Virus record (IMG/VR): IMGVR_UViG_3300024999_000091
Location: 1-64,000 of that record
Direction: 5' to 3' (one strand)
Length of the DNA stretch: 64,000 bases
DNA from: a virus
Made by a program: the position numbers and the translations under genes. A model generated the notes under the pieces. It was given only the letters and a program-made list of their open reading frames with translations. It searched no databases and was not told the DNA's origin. Shown here one piece after another: positions 34,143 through 43,923 of this stretch (its first letter is position 1; the number at the start of each line of letters is the position of its first letter).

Positions 34143-35513
34143 CTATTCTTCGTTAAACCCGTGGGTTTCGCTTATACTGTCGCCATGACTCCAATGCTCG
34201 CCCCTGTTCTCGCTGGCGGAAGTGCTGTGGCCAATCGACGTATTGACCGCATTCAAGGCGCTCGCCAAGACCTGGGCGGCGATATTGCTGATGGCGTCAA
34301 GAATCTTCTCTCTGAGAGCATTAATGGAAATCGTGCTGTCAAGCAGGGCCTTGACCTCCTGAACGGCCTTCTCGAGTTCAAGCCTTGATTTCTCAATCTT
34401 CGCCTTCTGGTTCTCGGTGAGGGCATTGTACCAATCGGCCTGCGCCCGAACCTTCGAGGCATAGACATCGCCGTCTGCTTTATGGGCCTCGACCAGGCTC
34501 GACCGCTCTTTGGCGATCTGGTCGGTCTGGGCGATAGCTCCGTCCATCTGCGCCCTGAAGGAGTCGACCGTCACCTTGTTGTCAGCGGCGTAAGCCTCCA
34601 TGACTCCGACTTTCGCCCGCAGTTCGGCATCGATCCCCTGCCACTGCGCGATATATGCCTTGTTCTTCTCGGCATAGTTTTCAAGGATCAGCTGGGCCGC
34701 AGCCTTTTTAGCCTCAAGCGACAGCCTGCCCGAGTTTTGATGGAATTCGCGCAGGATCTGTTCGAGTTGCACCGCCCTCTCAATGAGGAAGTTGGTATTG
34801 GTCTGAGCAAGTTCAGCCTGTTTGATCGCGATCTCGGCATTGATGACAGTGTTCTGACGTAACACTTCGGCGGCCATGCGCTGTTCGATCGATCTCAGGG
34901 CAAGCTGAGGAAAGGTTATACCGCGAGCGCCTAGTTCTCTCGTTGCCTTGAGGTAAGCATCCTCATTCTCTACCCGTTGCCGTTCCCTGGCCCTGGTCCA
35001 TAATCCAGCCTCTACCGCGGCGCCAAGCCCGGTGCCGCCTTCCAGCAACCCATCATGCACCTTCGTGAACAGGTCGAGCCACATCTCTGAGGTGTATGGC
35101 GTTTCCGAATATCCGAGAACCGGGTTCACATCGGTCGGTTTGACCGGAGTGCTATAGTCCAGGGAAATAACCGGCGAAGTCTTCAGAAGCGGGGCGAGAG
35201 GGAATACCACCTCCTCGAAACCTGGAAGGGTGAGCGCCCCGGGCGGCGAGATGCTGTTGAGGCTGATACCGGCTACATCGTCGATAACCACATCACCGAT
35301 AATGTCCTGCCATCCTGCAGGCATTGCTATAGAGGTCAGGGTGCTGTTCAATTCTCCCAGATATGCGACTACCTGAGTCTTCATATCCTCGACCAGGGCA
35401 AATGTCTGGTCGTACTTCTCGATCAGGACATTGCGCCCACCAGCATAGCCTGCTGCCATGTCGTCTACATGGTTTTCTGTGACATCAACAAACGTTCCGC
35501 TTCCGGCCATCAT
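34143..35513 (-). CDS. Coiled-coil virion protein
   Basis: 456 residues. A mixed N-terminal part (about 1-170) with a short beta stretch is followed by about 230 residues of almost continuous helix (LEQILREFHQNSGRLSLEAKK and similar), then a His/Ser-rich tail. The layout fits a rod-like virion protein that contacts DNA or the injected proteins. GAGAGG precedes the paired ATGs at 35513/35510. Confidence 0.6.
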   Translation of the reverse strand: MMAGSGTFVDVTENHVDDMAAGYAGGRNVLIEKYDQTFALVEDMKTQVVAYLGELNSTLTSIAMPAGWQDIIGDVVIDDVAGISLNSISPPGALTLPGFEEVVFPLAPLLKTSPVISLDYSTPVKPTDVNPVLGYSETPYTSEMWLDLFTKVHDGLLEGGTGLGAAVEAGLWTRARERQRVENEDAYLKATRELGARGITFPQLALRSIEQRMAAEVLRQNTVINAEIAIKQAELAQTNTNFLIERAVQLEQILREFHQNSGRLSLEAKKAAAQLILENYAEKNKAYIAQWQGIDAELRAKVGVMEAYAADNKVTVDSFRAQMDGAIAQTDQIAKERSSLVEAHKADGDVYASKVRAQADWYNALTENQKAKIEKSRLELEKAVQEVKALLDSTISINALREKILDAISNIAAQVLASALNAVNTSIGHSTSASENRGEHWSHGDSISETHGFNEE

Positions 35514-37657
35514 GCACCTCTCAATGCTTCGATATCAACTTCTGAGCCATTATAAAAAAGACGCTCTTTCGCTACACCATCAAAATTGTACTTGACCCTC
35601 AACTGTTCTTGATCTTGAGCGAGCAATACCTGCCCGGCAGGTTGTATGTTGCCGCCTACTGCCAGATTGAGCATACCAACCATCGGCAGTCCGGTTATTC
35701 TGTCGATCCTCCCATCAAAAAATACGGAAAAGTTGGCCACAAGACTGAACTTATCTCCAAGGTGCCTTCTGACCTCCTGGCTTAATTGATCGGTGAAATA
35801 GGTATAGAGCGAGAATACCCGGCCCCATTGTGGAAATTCATATGGAACGCCTATTTGTGCGTACTCTTTATTGCTTGAGTCGGACCAACTGAGATCAGTT
35901 TGCGAGGGAAAACCAGGGAACGCATCTGCTTCCCCAAGGTTCCCAGGGTCAACAGTATTTACGTTAAAATATATCTGGTAAGGCTCGGACGGCGAGAATG
36001 TCCATTGTTCAAGCGTTATCGAATTGCCATCTATTTCAAAAAGCTTCAGGCTGAAATCGATACTTATAGGAACCAACTCGGTATTTACATTGTCGTTGTC
36101 CTCAGTACTTTGAGCAGAGATGACACCACAATCCCATGAAAGAATCAACACGGCCTTACTGCACGACCAAACAGCATAGCAACCTTTTGATGTTATGGTT
36201 CTGTCACTGTAAAAAGTCTCGGTTGTATCAGGAACTTCTAGATATCTAAAAGTTTCAGTTTTGTCCTTCGATGAAGTTACTTGGGTGGAAAATTCGCCAA
36301 TTTTATTTAATCCGAAAAAATATTCTGCCTTTGCAGTTCCAGTGAAACTACGATCAATAACAACATCTCTTTCTTTTGGAGTTACTGTCCCTTCCACCCC
36401 CACAAAATCATCTAAATATATTTGATCTGATTCAAACTCATATGATGTGCTGTAACTAGATAACATTGTAAAATCGAACTCAGGGTATGACCTGACCGTC
36501 ATGGTCCCACTGAAAAAGTTTGTTTCATCCTGGCTCTGGATTATCGTTGTTGTCCTGTCATAATGAACACCCCATTCCTGAGGATCAGGAACACCTGTGG
36601 CAGTATGATCCTGCGTCCTGCTGCGAGTTGTCGTTGCACTGGTTGCCGCAACCGCAACAGCCTGAGAAGTGTTCGTTACTGCGTCAAGGTCGCCGTTCGC
36701 GTTCCAATCCGGCGATATTGCAATGCGATGCAGAATGAATTGGTAATGGAGGTCGCCGCCGTTATCCAGATAGAACCCACCCCAATCGCCACATGAGCCA
36801 TCACCATAAAATCCTACGACTGCATCCCATCGCAGGGCAAGCATGTCGTAGTAGCCGGTTATGGTGAAAGAGAAAACCGGACTCTCATCATATATCGGCG
36901 ACTTCATTTCAAGGCTTCTCGGGCAGATCATCGCAGCCTGATAACTGGCCGTAAGGCTAACAGATAAATCATCGCCGACCCTGCTTGCATCGTAGTCTTC
37001 GGTAAACCCTAGCCTGTATGCGTAGCCATTGAATACCCTAACTGGCCAGCTGGTATTCATGGCATCGATTAAGGCGGAAAAACTCGGCAGCATGTATTCC
37101 TTTACCGCAACCACCTGGCCCCCGGCGACAACGGGAAGAATTATGCCGGTGTATGCCTCAGTCCCTCTTGGGTCGCCGCTCAAATCAGGATTCATCGGAG
37201 AACAGAGGGTGTACCCGGTAGGCACTCCATCGATAACTTCAGGCGCTTCGGTAAACCACGGCGCGTCGTAGGTGGCCCCGGCAATCGGAAAGCCGGTAAG
37301 CATGAAGCAGGCGGCAGGTACTGGCGATGCGTGATATCTGCGGTCGAGTCCGATTATCAGCCATCTGGCAGGGTCTTCATCGTTCATCGAATCGAGTACC
37401 AAAACCTTGTCACCCACACACAGCCACATGGCAGGCGGAATTACGCCTGACGGGAGCAAACACCCGACGCAGGCTGAATCGATATCGACATCGTTGGTTG
37501 CAGTGGATAATTCCGGCATGGTCGGCCCGCTCCACTGCACTGTGGCTGTTGCATGATCGGCGGAAATTGAGATGACCAGTGCGCGATAGACGCAGGCATT
37601 TTGAAAATTATACTGGACCTTTGCCGGGTAGCAGGCGGTCTTTATATCGGCGGTCAT
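35510..37657 (-). CDS. Large beta-rich tail protein
   Basis: 715 residues from MTADIKTACYPAKVQYNFQN. Nearly all predicted strands; an early segment (GDKVLVLDSMNDEDPARWLIIG) resembles small OB-like domains seen in baseplate proteins. The start at 37657 is chosen because GGAGGTG precedes it; an upstream start at 37726 would overlap the neighbour by 73 bases. Likely part of the short tail; exact role unknown. Confidence 0.6.
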   Translation of the reverse strand: MTADIKTACYPAKVQYNFQNACVYRALVISISADHATATVQWSGPTMPELSTATNDVDIDSACVGCLLPSGVIPPAMWLCVGDKVLVLDSMNDEDPARWLIIGLDRRYHASPVPAACFMLTGFPIAGATYDAPWFTEAPEVIDGVPTGYTLCSPMNPDLSGDPRGTEAYTGIILPVVAGGQVVAVKEYMLPSFSALIDAMNTSWPVRVFNGYAYRLGFTEDYDASRVGDDLSVSLTASYQAAMICPRSLEMKSPIYDESPVFSFTITGYYDMLALRWDAVVGFYGDGSCGDWGGFYLDNGGDLHYQFILHRIAISPDWNANGDLDAVTNTSQAVAVAATSATTTRSRTQDHTATGVPDPQEWGVHYDRTTTIIQSQDETNFFSGTMTVRSYPEFDFTMLSSYSTSYEFESDQIYLDDFVGVEGTVTPKERDVVIDRSFTGTAKAEYFFGLNKIGEFSTQVTSSKDKTETFRYLEVPDTTETFYSDRTITSKGCYAVWSCSKAVLILSWDCGVISAQSTEDNDNVNTELVPISIDFSLKLFEIDGNSITLEQWTFSPSEPYQIYFNVNTVDPGNLGEADAFPGFPSQTDLSWSDSSNKEYAQIGVPYEFPQWGRVFSLYTYFTDQLSQEVRRHLGDKFSLVANFSVFFDGRIDRITGLPMVGMLNLAVGGNIQPAGQVLLAQDQEQLRVKYNFDGVAKERLFYNGSEVDIEALRGA

Positions 37658-38265
37658 CTCGGCACCTCCCTGAATCTCGGCTCGGAATGCGCGATGTGGG
37701 AGATGCGGCAACTGACCATCGAACATGCCTCACGGCTCGGCTCGGTGTAGTTTGCGGTCAGCGGGTCAGGTTCAAAGACTATGAGAACAACTTGCCCCAC
37801 CTTATAAGGCCTCATCAGCATCGGTAGGACGCCAGAGAGCAGGATATACCGGTATGTTCCTTCGAGGTTGCACACCTCGACATCATATGTCCATGTCGGG
37901 TCGAAATAGTCGTAGCAGGCCCTACGCCTCGGTCCGACGATTTGGCCAACGGCGAGATGGCAGTTGCAATAGCATTCCAGATCGACCTTCCCAGCCGGCC
38001 CTCCTTTGTGCGGGACATGGATATGAATATGCGACTCACCAAACGATGACCACACCTCGATTACCGATCCATCCGTCATTTTCACGGTCTGGTGATCCTG
38101 CTGGAATTTATCGAGGCCCATCTTGTGCGCCCTGGCAACCCGCTGCTCGACAAAGGAAAGGACCGAGTTTGCCCGGCCTATAAGCATCTTGCCCGCGTTG
38201 ACGTTGCCGGTGATATCCAGGCGCCTTGGTATTTTCCTGAATCCGATCAGTTTGGTTGCCATCAA
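37654..38265 (-). CDS. Hypothetical tail-region protein
   Basis: 203 residues, beta-rich after a basic helical head. SHIHIHVPHKGGPAGKVDLECYCNC has clustered His and Cys and may bind a metal. MRPYKVGQVVLIVFEPDPLTANYTE resembles an OB-fold strand pair like that in the neighbour at 35510. Overlaps both neighbours by 4 bases, so translation is coupled. No family recognised. Confidence 0.6.
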   Translation of the reverse strand: MMATKLIGFRKIPRRLDITGNVNAGKMLIGRANSVLSFVEQRVARAHKMGLDKFQQDHQTVKMTDGSVIEVWSSFGESHIHIHVPHKGGPAGKVDLECYCNCHLAVGQIVGPRRRACYDYFDPTWTYDVEVCNLEGTYRYILLSGVLPMLMRPYKVGQVVLIVFEPDPLTANYTEPSREACSMVSCRISHIAHSEPRFREVPR

Positions 38266-39581
38266 TGCACCTGGTTCCGGATATAGCGAAGCGCTGAAGG
38301 CAATACTGGAATACTGTCGTCTTTGAATCTGGCGGCAAAGTCCGGGAGTGTTGCTATCATGTCAATGCCTTGGTCAACCGGCTCCTCTTCTTCAACGAAC
38401 GATCCCCTGAACCTTGGCAGTCTTGCGATCATTTGGAAGTTGTAGCCAGCGATACTAGAGAACTCAGCCGAGAATACTGGAAGGCTGGCGCTCATCGTAA
38501 AGAACTGTTCTCCGCCGATTTCTCCCGCCGCCTTGAATTTTGGCAACGTTGCGACCATGCTGAATGGCGAAGAAGTGGTGAAACTTCCCGTCGCAGAAAA
38601 ACCGGGAAGCTCGGCCTCCATGGTCGAACCAGGTTCAAAAGCAGCATTGAACTCAGGAAGAACAGCGATAATTCTGTTTGTGGTGTCCCTGATATATCCA
38701 GATCCCACGAAGGCCGGAAGGGTCATCACGGCCGTGATATCCAGGGCTCTGAAGATTGCCTCGAAACTCGGCAGTGTCGCTTCCAAAGATGCACCAGCGC
38801 CGAACTGAGCATCGAACGCAGGCAACTGACACTCAACATCAGAGCCAAGCTGCCCCTCAACCACAAAGGCGGGGATAGTTGCTACGGCTTCAGATCCAAA
38901 CTGTGCTTCAGCAACGAACACCGGAAGTACGGCAGAGATAGATAGAAAACTGGTTATATGTACAGCTACATCAAAAGCCGGTAGTGACGTATTGAGTTCA
39001 GATCCAAGTTCTGCAGAAGTGATGAATTCCGGTAACTCAGCAATCAACCCAATAGAGTTATCAACTTCGTCATACCAAAATTCAACCTCCCCAATACCAA
39101 CCCAGCCATTGCCCTGACTAGCGCCTTTGTACATGCTATCAATACGCAAACGTAGATAGCATGGGGAGATATCTGTTAAATCAACACGATCAGACCAACT
39201 ATTCTGGCCGTCAACTTCACCAGAAGTATAACCTGCCCCAGAAAATGTATATGTTCCGGCTGTAGTTTCTTCTCCTGCAAAAGCCCCTGTAGCTGATGTT
39301 AGGATTGTTACATCTTTGACGGTGCCAATCTGGCCGCAATAATAATGCTGCGCCAATCTTATGCCAGTTATGACACCGTCAATTCCACGCAGATCATATG
39401 TTATCCAGGTTGAAGTACAGGCAAACGGCGTAGTGACCGAGCAGGCCGACAGATCGGATGCCCAACCAGTAGTAACGTTGCCATCAAATGACAAATTTAC
39501 AAGGTACGTACCATAATAACTACTGGCAGCAACGGCTAATGCCTTGTTGGTCCCAGACCCTTGGAATAACTGCTCTGCCAT
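38262..39581 (-). CDS. Tail fibre-like protein: discoidin-like head, LPxF repeats
   Basis: 439 residues. Residues 1-175 look like an F5/8 type C (discoidin) beta-sandwich (LSFDGNVTTGWASD, WITYDLRGIDGVITGIRL, VGIGEVEFWYD), a carbohydrate-binding fold. Residues 180-430 hold about 13 short repeats centred on LPxF (LPAFDV, LPVFVAEAQFGSE, IPAFVVEGQLGSD) with a spacing of 17-30 residues. This suggests a beta-rod fibre with a binding head. GAGG precedes the ATG. Confidence 0.6.
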   Translation of the reverse strand: MAEQLFQGSGTNKALAVAASSYYGTYLVNLSFDGNVTTGWASDLSACSVTTPFACTSTWITYDLRGIDGVITGIRLAQHYYCGQIGTVKDVTILTSATGAFAGEETTAGTYTFSGAGYTSGEVDGQNSWSDRVDLTDISPCYLRLRIDSMYKGASQGNGWVGIGEVEFWYDEVDNSIGLIAELPEFITSAELGSELNTSLPAFDVAVHITSFLSISAVLPVFVAEAQFGSEAVATIPAFVVEGQLGSDVECQLPAFDAQFGAGASLEATLPSFEAIFRALDITAVMTLPAFVGSGYIRDTTNRIIAVLPEFNAAFEPGSTMEAELPGFSATGSFTTSSPFSMVATLPKFKAAGEIGGEQFFTMSASLPVFSAEFSSIAGYNFQMIARLPRFRGSFVEEEEPVDQGIDMIATLPDFAARFKDDSIPVLPSALRYIRNQVH

Positions 39582-39590
39582 ATCGCCTCG

Positions 39591-40055
39591 TTATGCAGGG
39601 AACTGTACAGATGCTACGTCGATGGTCCGAGTTTCACTGGTCAGCACAGAAGTATTTGGCATGATGAACGTTGCACCTGACGATGCTACTGCCCCATCGA
39701 ATCTACGAGCAACAGTACTTAACCCTTCAACTTGAGCATTATCGTAAACCCTGGCCCATCCAGCAACCCCATCAGCCAAAATAACGCAGGACCAAACTTC
39801 ACCAGCCGCCTTGACTACCTTGCCATCAGCATCAAGTTCCCAATTGAGTCCATTTGTTGCAACTCCAGGAGTGAATGCTCCTGAAGCAAGTGTTATAAGT
39901 CCAAGCAATGTGTATCCAGATTCATCGGCATCTGCTGTTGCTGGCTGCGTTCCATCAAAAAGAGCAATAACACAGTTTGCAAATATATCTGCAAACGATT
40001 CACCGCTCTCTTTCATTATGTCATTTCTACATCCGGTCGAAAAACGAAGTGGCAT
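39591..40055 (-). CDS. Hypothetical tail-region protein
   Basis: 154 residues from MPLRFSTGCRNDIMKES. A helical start is followed by beta strands with small loops (GYTLLGLITLASGAF, NGLNWELDADGKVVK). The start at 40055 has GGAGAG just upstream; the longer frame to 40088 overlaps the neighbour. Similar small proteins beside P22-type tail genes can be tail accessory factors. No family recognised. Confidence 0.6.
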   Translation of the reverse strand: MPLRFSTGCRNDIMKESGESFADIFANCVIALFDGTQPATADADESGYTLLGLITLASGAFTPGVATNGLNWELDADGKVVKAAGEVWSCVILADGVAGWARVYDNAQVEGLSTVARRFDGAVASSGATFIMPNTSVLTSETRTIDVASVQFPA

Positions 40056-40068
40056 GGTACTCTCCTTT

Positions 40069-41457
40069 TCAGCCCATTCCGAGGGCAAGGTTGATTGGTA
40101 AAACTGAGAATTGATTCATGGTGCAGTCGGCACCGGCAACGTTTTCAATCTTGAATTTCAGGTATCTTCCTTTGCTTCCTGCCCCCCTGGCGGCAAAAGA
40201 TTTGCGTATCGTCTGCTGTCCAAGTTTCGAATTGGTGGCAGTGATCTGCATCCCAGCCACATTGTCGGCATACGGGGTAACAAGGAATGCCCCCTGTGAA
40301 TTGGCCCCGAGGTAGAAATGGTCAGCCCGCTTCTGCCCTTGATATCCGAAGTCTGATGTCAGTGTCTCGATATCCATGTCGATATCGACTCCGGCGTAAT
40401 CGTCTCCCCCAAGGAGATAAAGTCCCGAGCTGCTGCATGCGAGGTAATCCTCTCCTCTCCGGCAGAAAGAGTTGAACGGGAAGTGACTGCGGTTGGTCGT
40501 GGCTTTCCCGGTGATCTCCCCCACTTTCAGCGCGGTCTGTGTGCAGAACGAATCATCGAGCGTGGCGATCAGGTCGTAGCCGCGCAAGAGCATCGCCCCG
40601 CGGGTGCCGGTTGCCGGATACGCAAGCCTGGCTTTTGTGATATTCAGGAACAACCCATCTGCTGTTCCCATGCAAACACCCTCGCGACTGAGCCACAGAG
40701 AACAAAGCCCGGGTGCCGCCATTCCTATTTCAATCCCCTCGACTTGTTCTGTTGCAACAGCCCATTCAGTGGCCGGATAGTTGGCAACCTGTTTGGGCGC
40801 CATATCATCCAGGCAACTGCCGGCGAGGAACCATATTGATTTCTCATCGCTCAGAAAAATACCGGCATCGACCGCCACGGCCATGATCAGTCGGCTGGAA
40901 AGTGAGAAAGCCTTGCTGCAATCCCATAAACCAAAGTCGCCAAGCTCAGACTCGAACAGCGAATTGCCGACTATGCCGAACATCCGGCCGGCGTGGACAA
41001 CGATCTTCTCGAAATTTGGAATGGATGTTTCGAAGTACCGAGTGGTGATCGGTCCGTTGTAGGTGCCGACGCCCCAGACATTGGAGACTCCTTCCCTGAT
41101 AATGCCCTTGTCGGTGCCGTTGACATAGTAGGTCTCGTCGCCGTACTGCTGATAGCAGATGCGGTCGCCGGTCATCCCCGATCTGATTCCGGACAGGGAG
41201 TTGTTCGAGGCTACTTGATAAAGAGATGTCCCTTGAGCGGCAAGACATATCCCCCCATCACAGAACAGGCTATGACCCACCGTGAGGTCTACTGCCTCGC
41301 TGTAGCCATCAGCCCGGACGATCCGCTTACCCTCGCTTATCACCGCATTGACGGCATACGCTAGGTCTTCCTTGCCCATTTCGGCCGGATCAACTGCGGT
41401 ATTCAGCCCAAGGCAATTATCTATTATATCGATCGGTTTCATTTCGATCCGAGCCAC
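40069..41457 (-). CDS. Tail hub/nozzle-like beta-propeller protein
   Basis: 462 residues. IDNCLGLNTAVDPAEMGKEDLAYAVNAVI is the typical N-terminal strand-turn of phage tail nozzle or P22 gp10-like proteins, and the following repeated strands (GGICLAAQGTSLYQV, GDETYYVNGTDKGII, GRMFGIVGNSLFESE) look like propeller blades. It follows the adaptor gene, as the nozzle does in podophages. The GTG at 41457 or ATG five codons on could be the start. Confidence 0.6.
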   Translation of the reverse strand: MARIEMKPIDIIDNCLGLNTAVDPAEMGKEDLAYAVNAVISEGKRIVRADGYSEAVDLTVGHSLFCDGGICLAAQGTSLYQVASNNSLSGIRSGMTGDRICYQQYGDETYYVNGTDKGIIREGVSNVWGVGTYNGPITTRYFETSIPNFEKIVVHAGRMFGIVGNSLFESELGDFGLWDCSKAFSLSSRLIMAVAVDAGIFLSDEKSIWFLAGSCLDDMAPKQVANYPATEWAVATEQVEGIEIGMAAPGLCSLWLSREGVCMGTADGLFLNITKARLAYPATGTRGAMLLRGYDLIATLDDSFCTQTALKVGEITGKATTNRSHFPFNSFCRRGEDYLACSSSGLYLLGGDDYAGVDIDMDIETLTSDFGYQGQKRADHFYLGANSQGAFLVTPYADNVAGMQITATNSKLGQQTIRKSFAARGAGSKGRYLKFKIENVAGADCTMNQFSVLPINLALGMG

Positions 41458-42131
41458 CCGAGATTTGTCGATGGCCGCAATGGAAACACTTTGCCCTGCT
41501 CATCGCAGTAGGCGTCGAGGAGAACGAGTTTCTCCTGAAGCAACTCTTCTTGTTTTTTGGTATTCACCTTGCTACCCTCCATGCCGTTTTCGATTCTGTT
41601 AAAAATCTTTGCACATGTGTCGTGGATGATGGCCCAATCGAAATCATCGTTACCATAGGCGCCGTCCGGATTGGACGCCTCTACCGGTGGCTCTGCTTCC
41701 GAATCGGATATCACCATGTCGATCGGCAACCGATAATAGGACAGTTGGATGTTCGTAGCTGCAGACGGAACCTGTTGATAAACCAAAAAACCTTTCTTGG
41801 TAGCCACAGCGGCGACATCTCCTGTGTCGAGGTCAAGAACTCCGCTCCGTGACATCCGCATCGTCACCACATCCTTAAAGATGTCGAGCGCCGTGCCGTT
41901 ATCCAGGTTGGCCATGAACAGGTTTTTATGGAAGTCTTCGGGCAACTCAACTTCCATCTCGCCCACTTCGGTGATAACGGTATCGAATCCGTCTTTCAGG
42001 TCAGGGAGAAAAAGGAGATCGGCGATTCTGCGCTGAGAACGATTGATACGCTTCAGTATGTCGGCCGGAGTAGCGTATGATGGGTTATCCACGATGTCGA
42101 TTACTTCGGCTACCAACTCGTCAGCGTTCAT
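41439..42131 (-). CDS. Head-to-tail adaptor candidate
   Basis: 230 residues. A helical N-terminus (LVAEVIDIVDNPSYATPADILKRINRSQRRIADLLFLP) is followed by a beta part (EVELPEDFHKNLFMA) and a C-terminal helix with DDFDWAIIHDTCAKIFNRI. This is the usual fold pattern of phage adaptor proteins that dock under the portal. Position after capsid and before the nozzle supports it. AAGGGGA precedes the ATG. Confidence 0.65.
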   Translation of the reverse strand: MNADELVAEVIDIVDNPSYATPADILKRINRSQRRIADLLFLPDLKDGFDTVITEVGEMEVELPEDFHKNLFMANLDNGTALDIFKDVVTMRMSRSGVLDLDTGDVAAVATKKGFLVYQQVPSAATNIQLSYYRLPIDMVISDSEAEPPVEASNPDGAYGNDDFDWAIIHDTCAKIFNRIENGMEGSKVNTKKQEELLQEKLVLLDAYCDEQGKVFPLRPSTNLGWLGSK

Positions 42132-42199
42132 GTTTTATCCCCTTGGAAGGAAGCGCATGGCCCCGAAGAGCCATGCGCAGTTGATTGTTACCAGCCGTA

Positions 42200-42622
42200 T
42201 CAGCCCGAGGTAGACACGGACTCGATGAGGACAGTCACCTTCTTTCCGGCATTCGCGATATTGTTGTCATTGATGGTGAGCGTCAGGTCATGCTTACCGG
42301 CAACGGTGATCGGCAGGATGAATGCCTCGATGTCCTGGGATGCAACGATATCGTGAGCGGCACCGAACTCATCGTCGTTGGTGGTCAGTCCGGTTTCTCG
42401 ACTGAGGAACCCCAGATCGATGTCGGAACCGGCGTTGAATGCGGGGTCGGCTACGATTCTCATCCGGTAGTAGGTCTGGTACTCGTTTTTCTTCCTGAGT
42501 TTCACCACCGTGCCATCAGCTTCAGAACCGGTGAAGGTGTACTCAACTTTGTCGAAATTGACGTTGCCCTTATGGGCGTCATGCGCCAAATCTTTGTAAC
42601 ATGCAGCTTCGATCGTAGGCAT
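42200..42622 (-). CDS. Capsid decoration or head protein candidate
   Basis: 140 residues with mostly beta strands (GTVVKLRKKNEYQTYYRMRIVAD, DLTLTINDNNI, KKVTVLIES). It lies directly after the major capsid gene with a strong GGAGG site. Size, fold style and position suggest a head decoration protein, not proven. A hairpin separates it from the capsid gene. Confidence 0.5.
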   Translation of the reverse strand: MPTIEAACYKDLAHDAHKGNVNFDKVEYTFTGSEADGTVVKLRKKNEYQTYYRMRIVADPAFNAGSDIDLGFLSRETGLTTNDDEFGAAHDIVASQDIEAFILPITVAGKHDLTLTINDNNIANAGKKVTVLIESVSTSG

Positions 42623-42648
42623 TGAAAACCTCCAAAATTTGAACAGTT

Positions 42649-42678
42649 ATAAGGGAGCCTAGAAATAGACCCCCTTAT
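42649..42678 (-). other. Hairpin after the major capsid gene
   Basis: ATAAGGG (42649-42655) pairs with CCCTTAT (42672-42678). It is 24 bases after the capsid stop, with no T-run, so at most a partial terminator or an mRNA stabiliser. Confidence 0.45.
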
Positions 42679-42702
42679 TTGTGATACGGTTTATGCCGTG
42701 GC

Positions 42703-43914
42703 TTATACCAGGGCCGCGTCGAACGCGACAACACCGTAGTCGTTTATCCGGCCGCTTCCGTCGGCAAACCGGATCTTGGCAAGGCCCATGATCCAGTCCA
42801 TCCACTGACGCCACCAGGCTTTCTGGTTGTAAAGCTCGCCGTCCATCAGAAAGTTTCCGAACCCGCCTGGCAGGACCGAGCCGTAAGCCATGGCCAAGGC
42901 CTGGCCGCCGAGGATGAAACCGCGCTCGACAGCGACCGGTGCGACCTGGGCCGCTTCGGTGGCCGCGTCGTCGTCGGCAGAAACCATGATGCTGTCACCG
43001 GCAGACCATCCAATGGGCTTCCCGTATTTCCGGAAGAGGATGTTGTCCTTGAGGAACATTTCCCCTTTGAACAGCGGGTGATTGAACCCGTTGGTCCGCT
43101 TCAGGGCATTAGCTACCTGTGTTTGGAAATCGGTAGCTGCAGCCTCGAAGGTAGACCACATTCTCGGAGTGACGAATGCCAGGTACATCGGGTCGCAACC
43201 CATGGTATCCACCGTGCCGCCGATACTTACCGGCTGGGGCGGGTGCGGCATCACCTCGAGCAGCTCCTTGAACTTCCGGGTGTCATCCGGGCCGAAGGTG
43301 TCGCCAGCACCGATGGCAACCGTGCCGCCGGCACCGGAGATGGACGTCGCCGCTCCGCAATACATCTTGCGGTCGAACGTCGGCGCGGTTACCGGATTCA
43401 CCATAATCTTGGCGTAATCCGCATCGGTGGTCAGCGGGAGAATGCGGTCAGCGGAGGTGTAGGTGCCGCGGGCGCCGGCCAGATGGTTGACGGCGATCTC
43501 GTCGGTGAGGACGCCGTGATACTTGGTGAGCAGCGGCCGGCCGAGTTTCTTATAGTTGAAGCCAACCTTCTGCTGTTCCATCATCAGCGGAACTTTCACA
43601 GCCTTGTGGCACTGGTTGATCTTCATGTCGAAAGTTGCCCGGGAAACGTCTTCCTCGAAACCATCACGCTTTTCAATTCCCATGGACGGCTTGCCGCTCA
43701 GGTCATGGATGATCGTGACGGAAATCTGGTTGCCGTGAGTCTTGCTCAGGTCGTTGATCTGCACTACCGGCGCAGTCGGGGGAGTTTGCTTCTTGCCGTC
43801 GTGGGCGTCGATCATATCCGACGCGGAGGCGGTGAGAAGGTTGGGGAGCGAGTGCATCTTGTGGCATTCGCTGAAAACAATCCTGTCGGCTAACATCTGT
43901 TTTGAATCGGCCAT
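42703..43914 (-). CDS. Major capsid protein, N4-gp56/DUF4043 type
   Basis: 403 residues. The N-terminal MADSKQMLADRIVFSEC with ISVTIIHDLSGKPSMGIEKRDG and AVKVPLMMEQQKVGFNYKKLGRPLL is the pattern of N4-gp56 family (Phage_capsid_3) coat proteins of HK97 fold. The C-terminus has the inserted GFILGGQALAMAYGS strand near ATP-like loops. AAGAGGA precedes the ATG. It follows the scaffold gene by 9 bases. Confidence 0.8.
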   Translation of the reverse strand: MADSKQMLADRIVFSECHKMHSLPNLLTASASDMIDAHDGKKQTPPTAPVVQINDLSKTHGNQISVTIIHDLSGKPSMGIEKRDGFEEDVSRATFDMKINQCHKAVKVPLMMEQQKVGFNYKKLGRPLLTKYHGVLTDEIAVNHLAGARGTYTSADRILPLTTDADYAKIMVNPVTAPTFDRKMYCGAATSISGAGGTVAIGAGDTFGPDDTRKFKELLEVMPHPPQPVSIGGTVDTMGCDPMYLAFVTPRMWSTFEAAATDFQTQVANALKRTNGFNHPLFKGEMFLKDNILFRKYGKPIGWSAGDSIMVSADDDAATEAAQVAPVAVERGFILGGQALAMAYGSVLPGGFGNFLMDGELYNQKAWWRQWMDWIMGLAKIRFADGSGRINDYGVVAFDAALV

Positions 43915-43923
43915 GATTTCCTC

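Noticed and set aside
43078-43893. Long plus-strand open frame (271 codons) opposite the capsid gene
   Set aside because: It is the antisense shadow of the major capsid protein: no domain, no ribosome site, and Gly/Arg/His-rich composition. The same holds for long plus-strand frames at 19602-20696, 29413-30438, 30537-31139 and 44377-45048. The HNH frame at 29931 differs by having a full motif and ribosome site.
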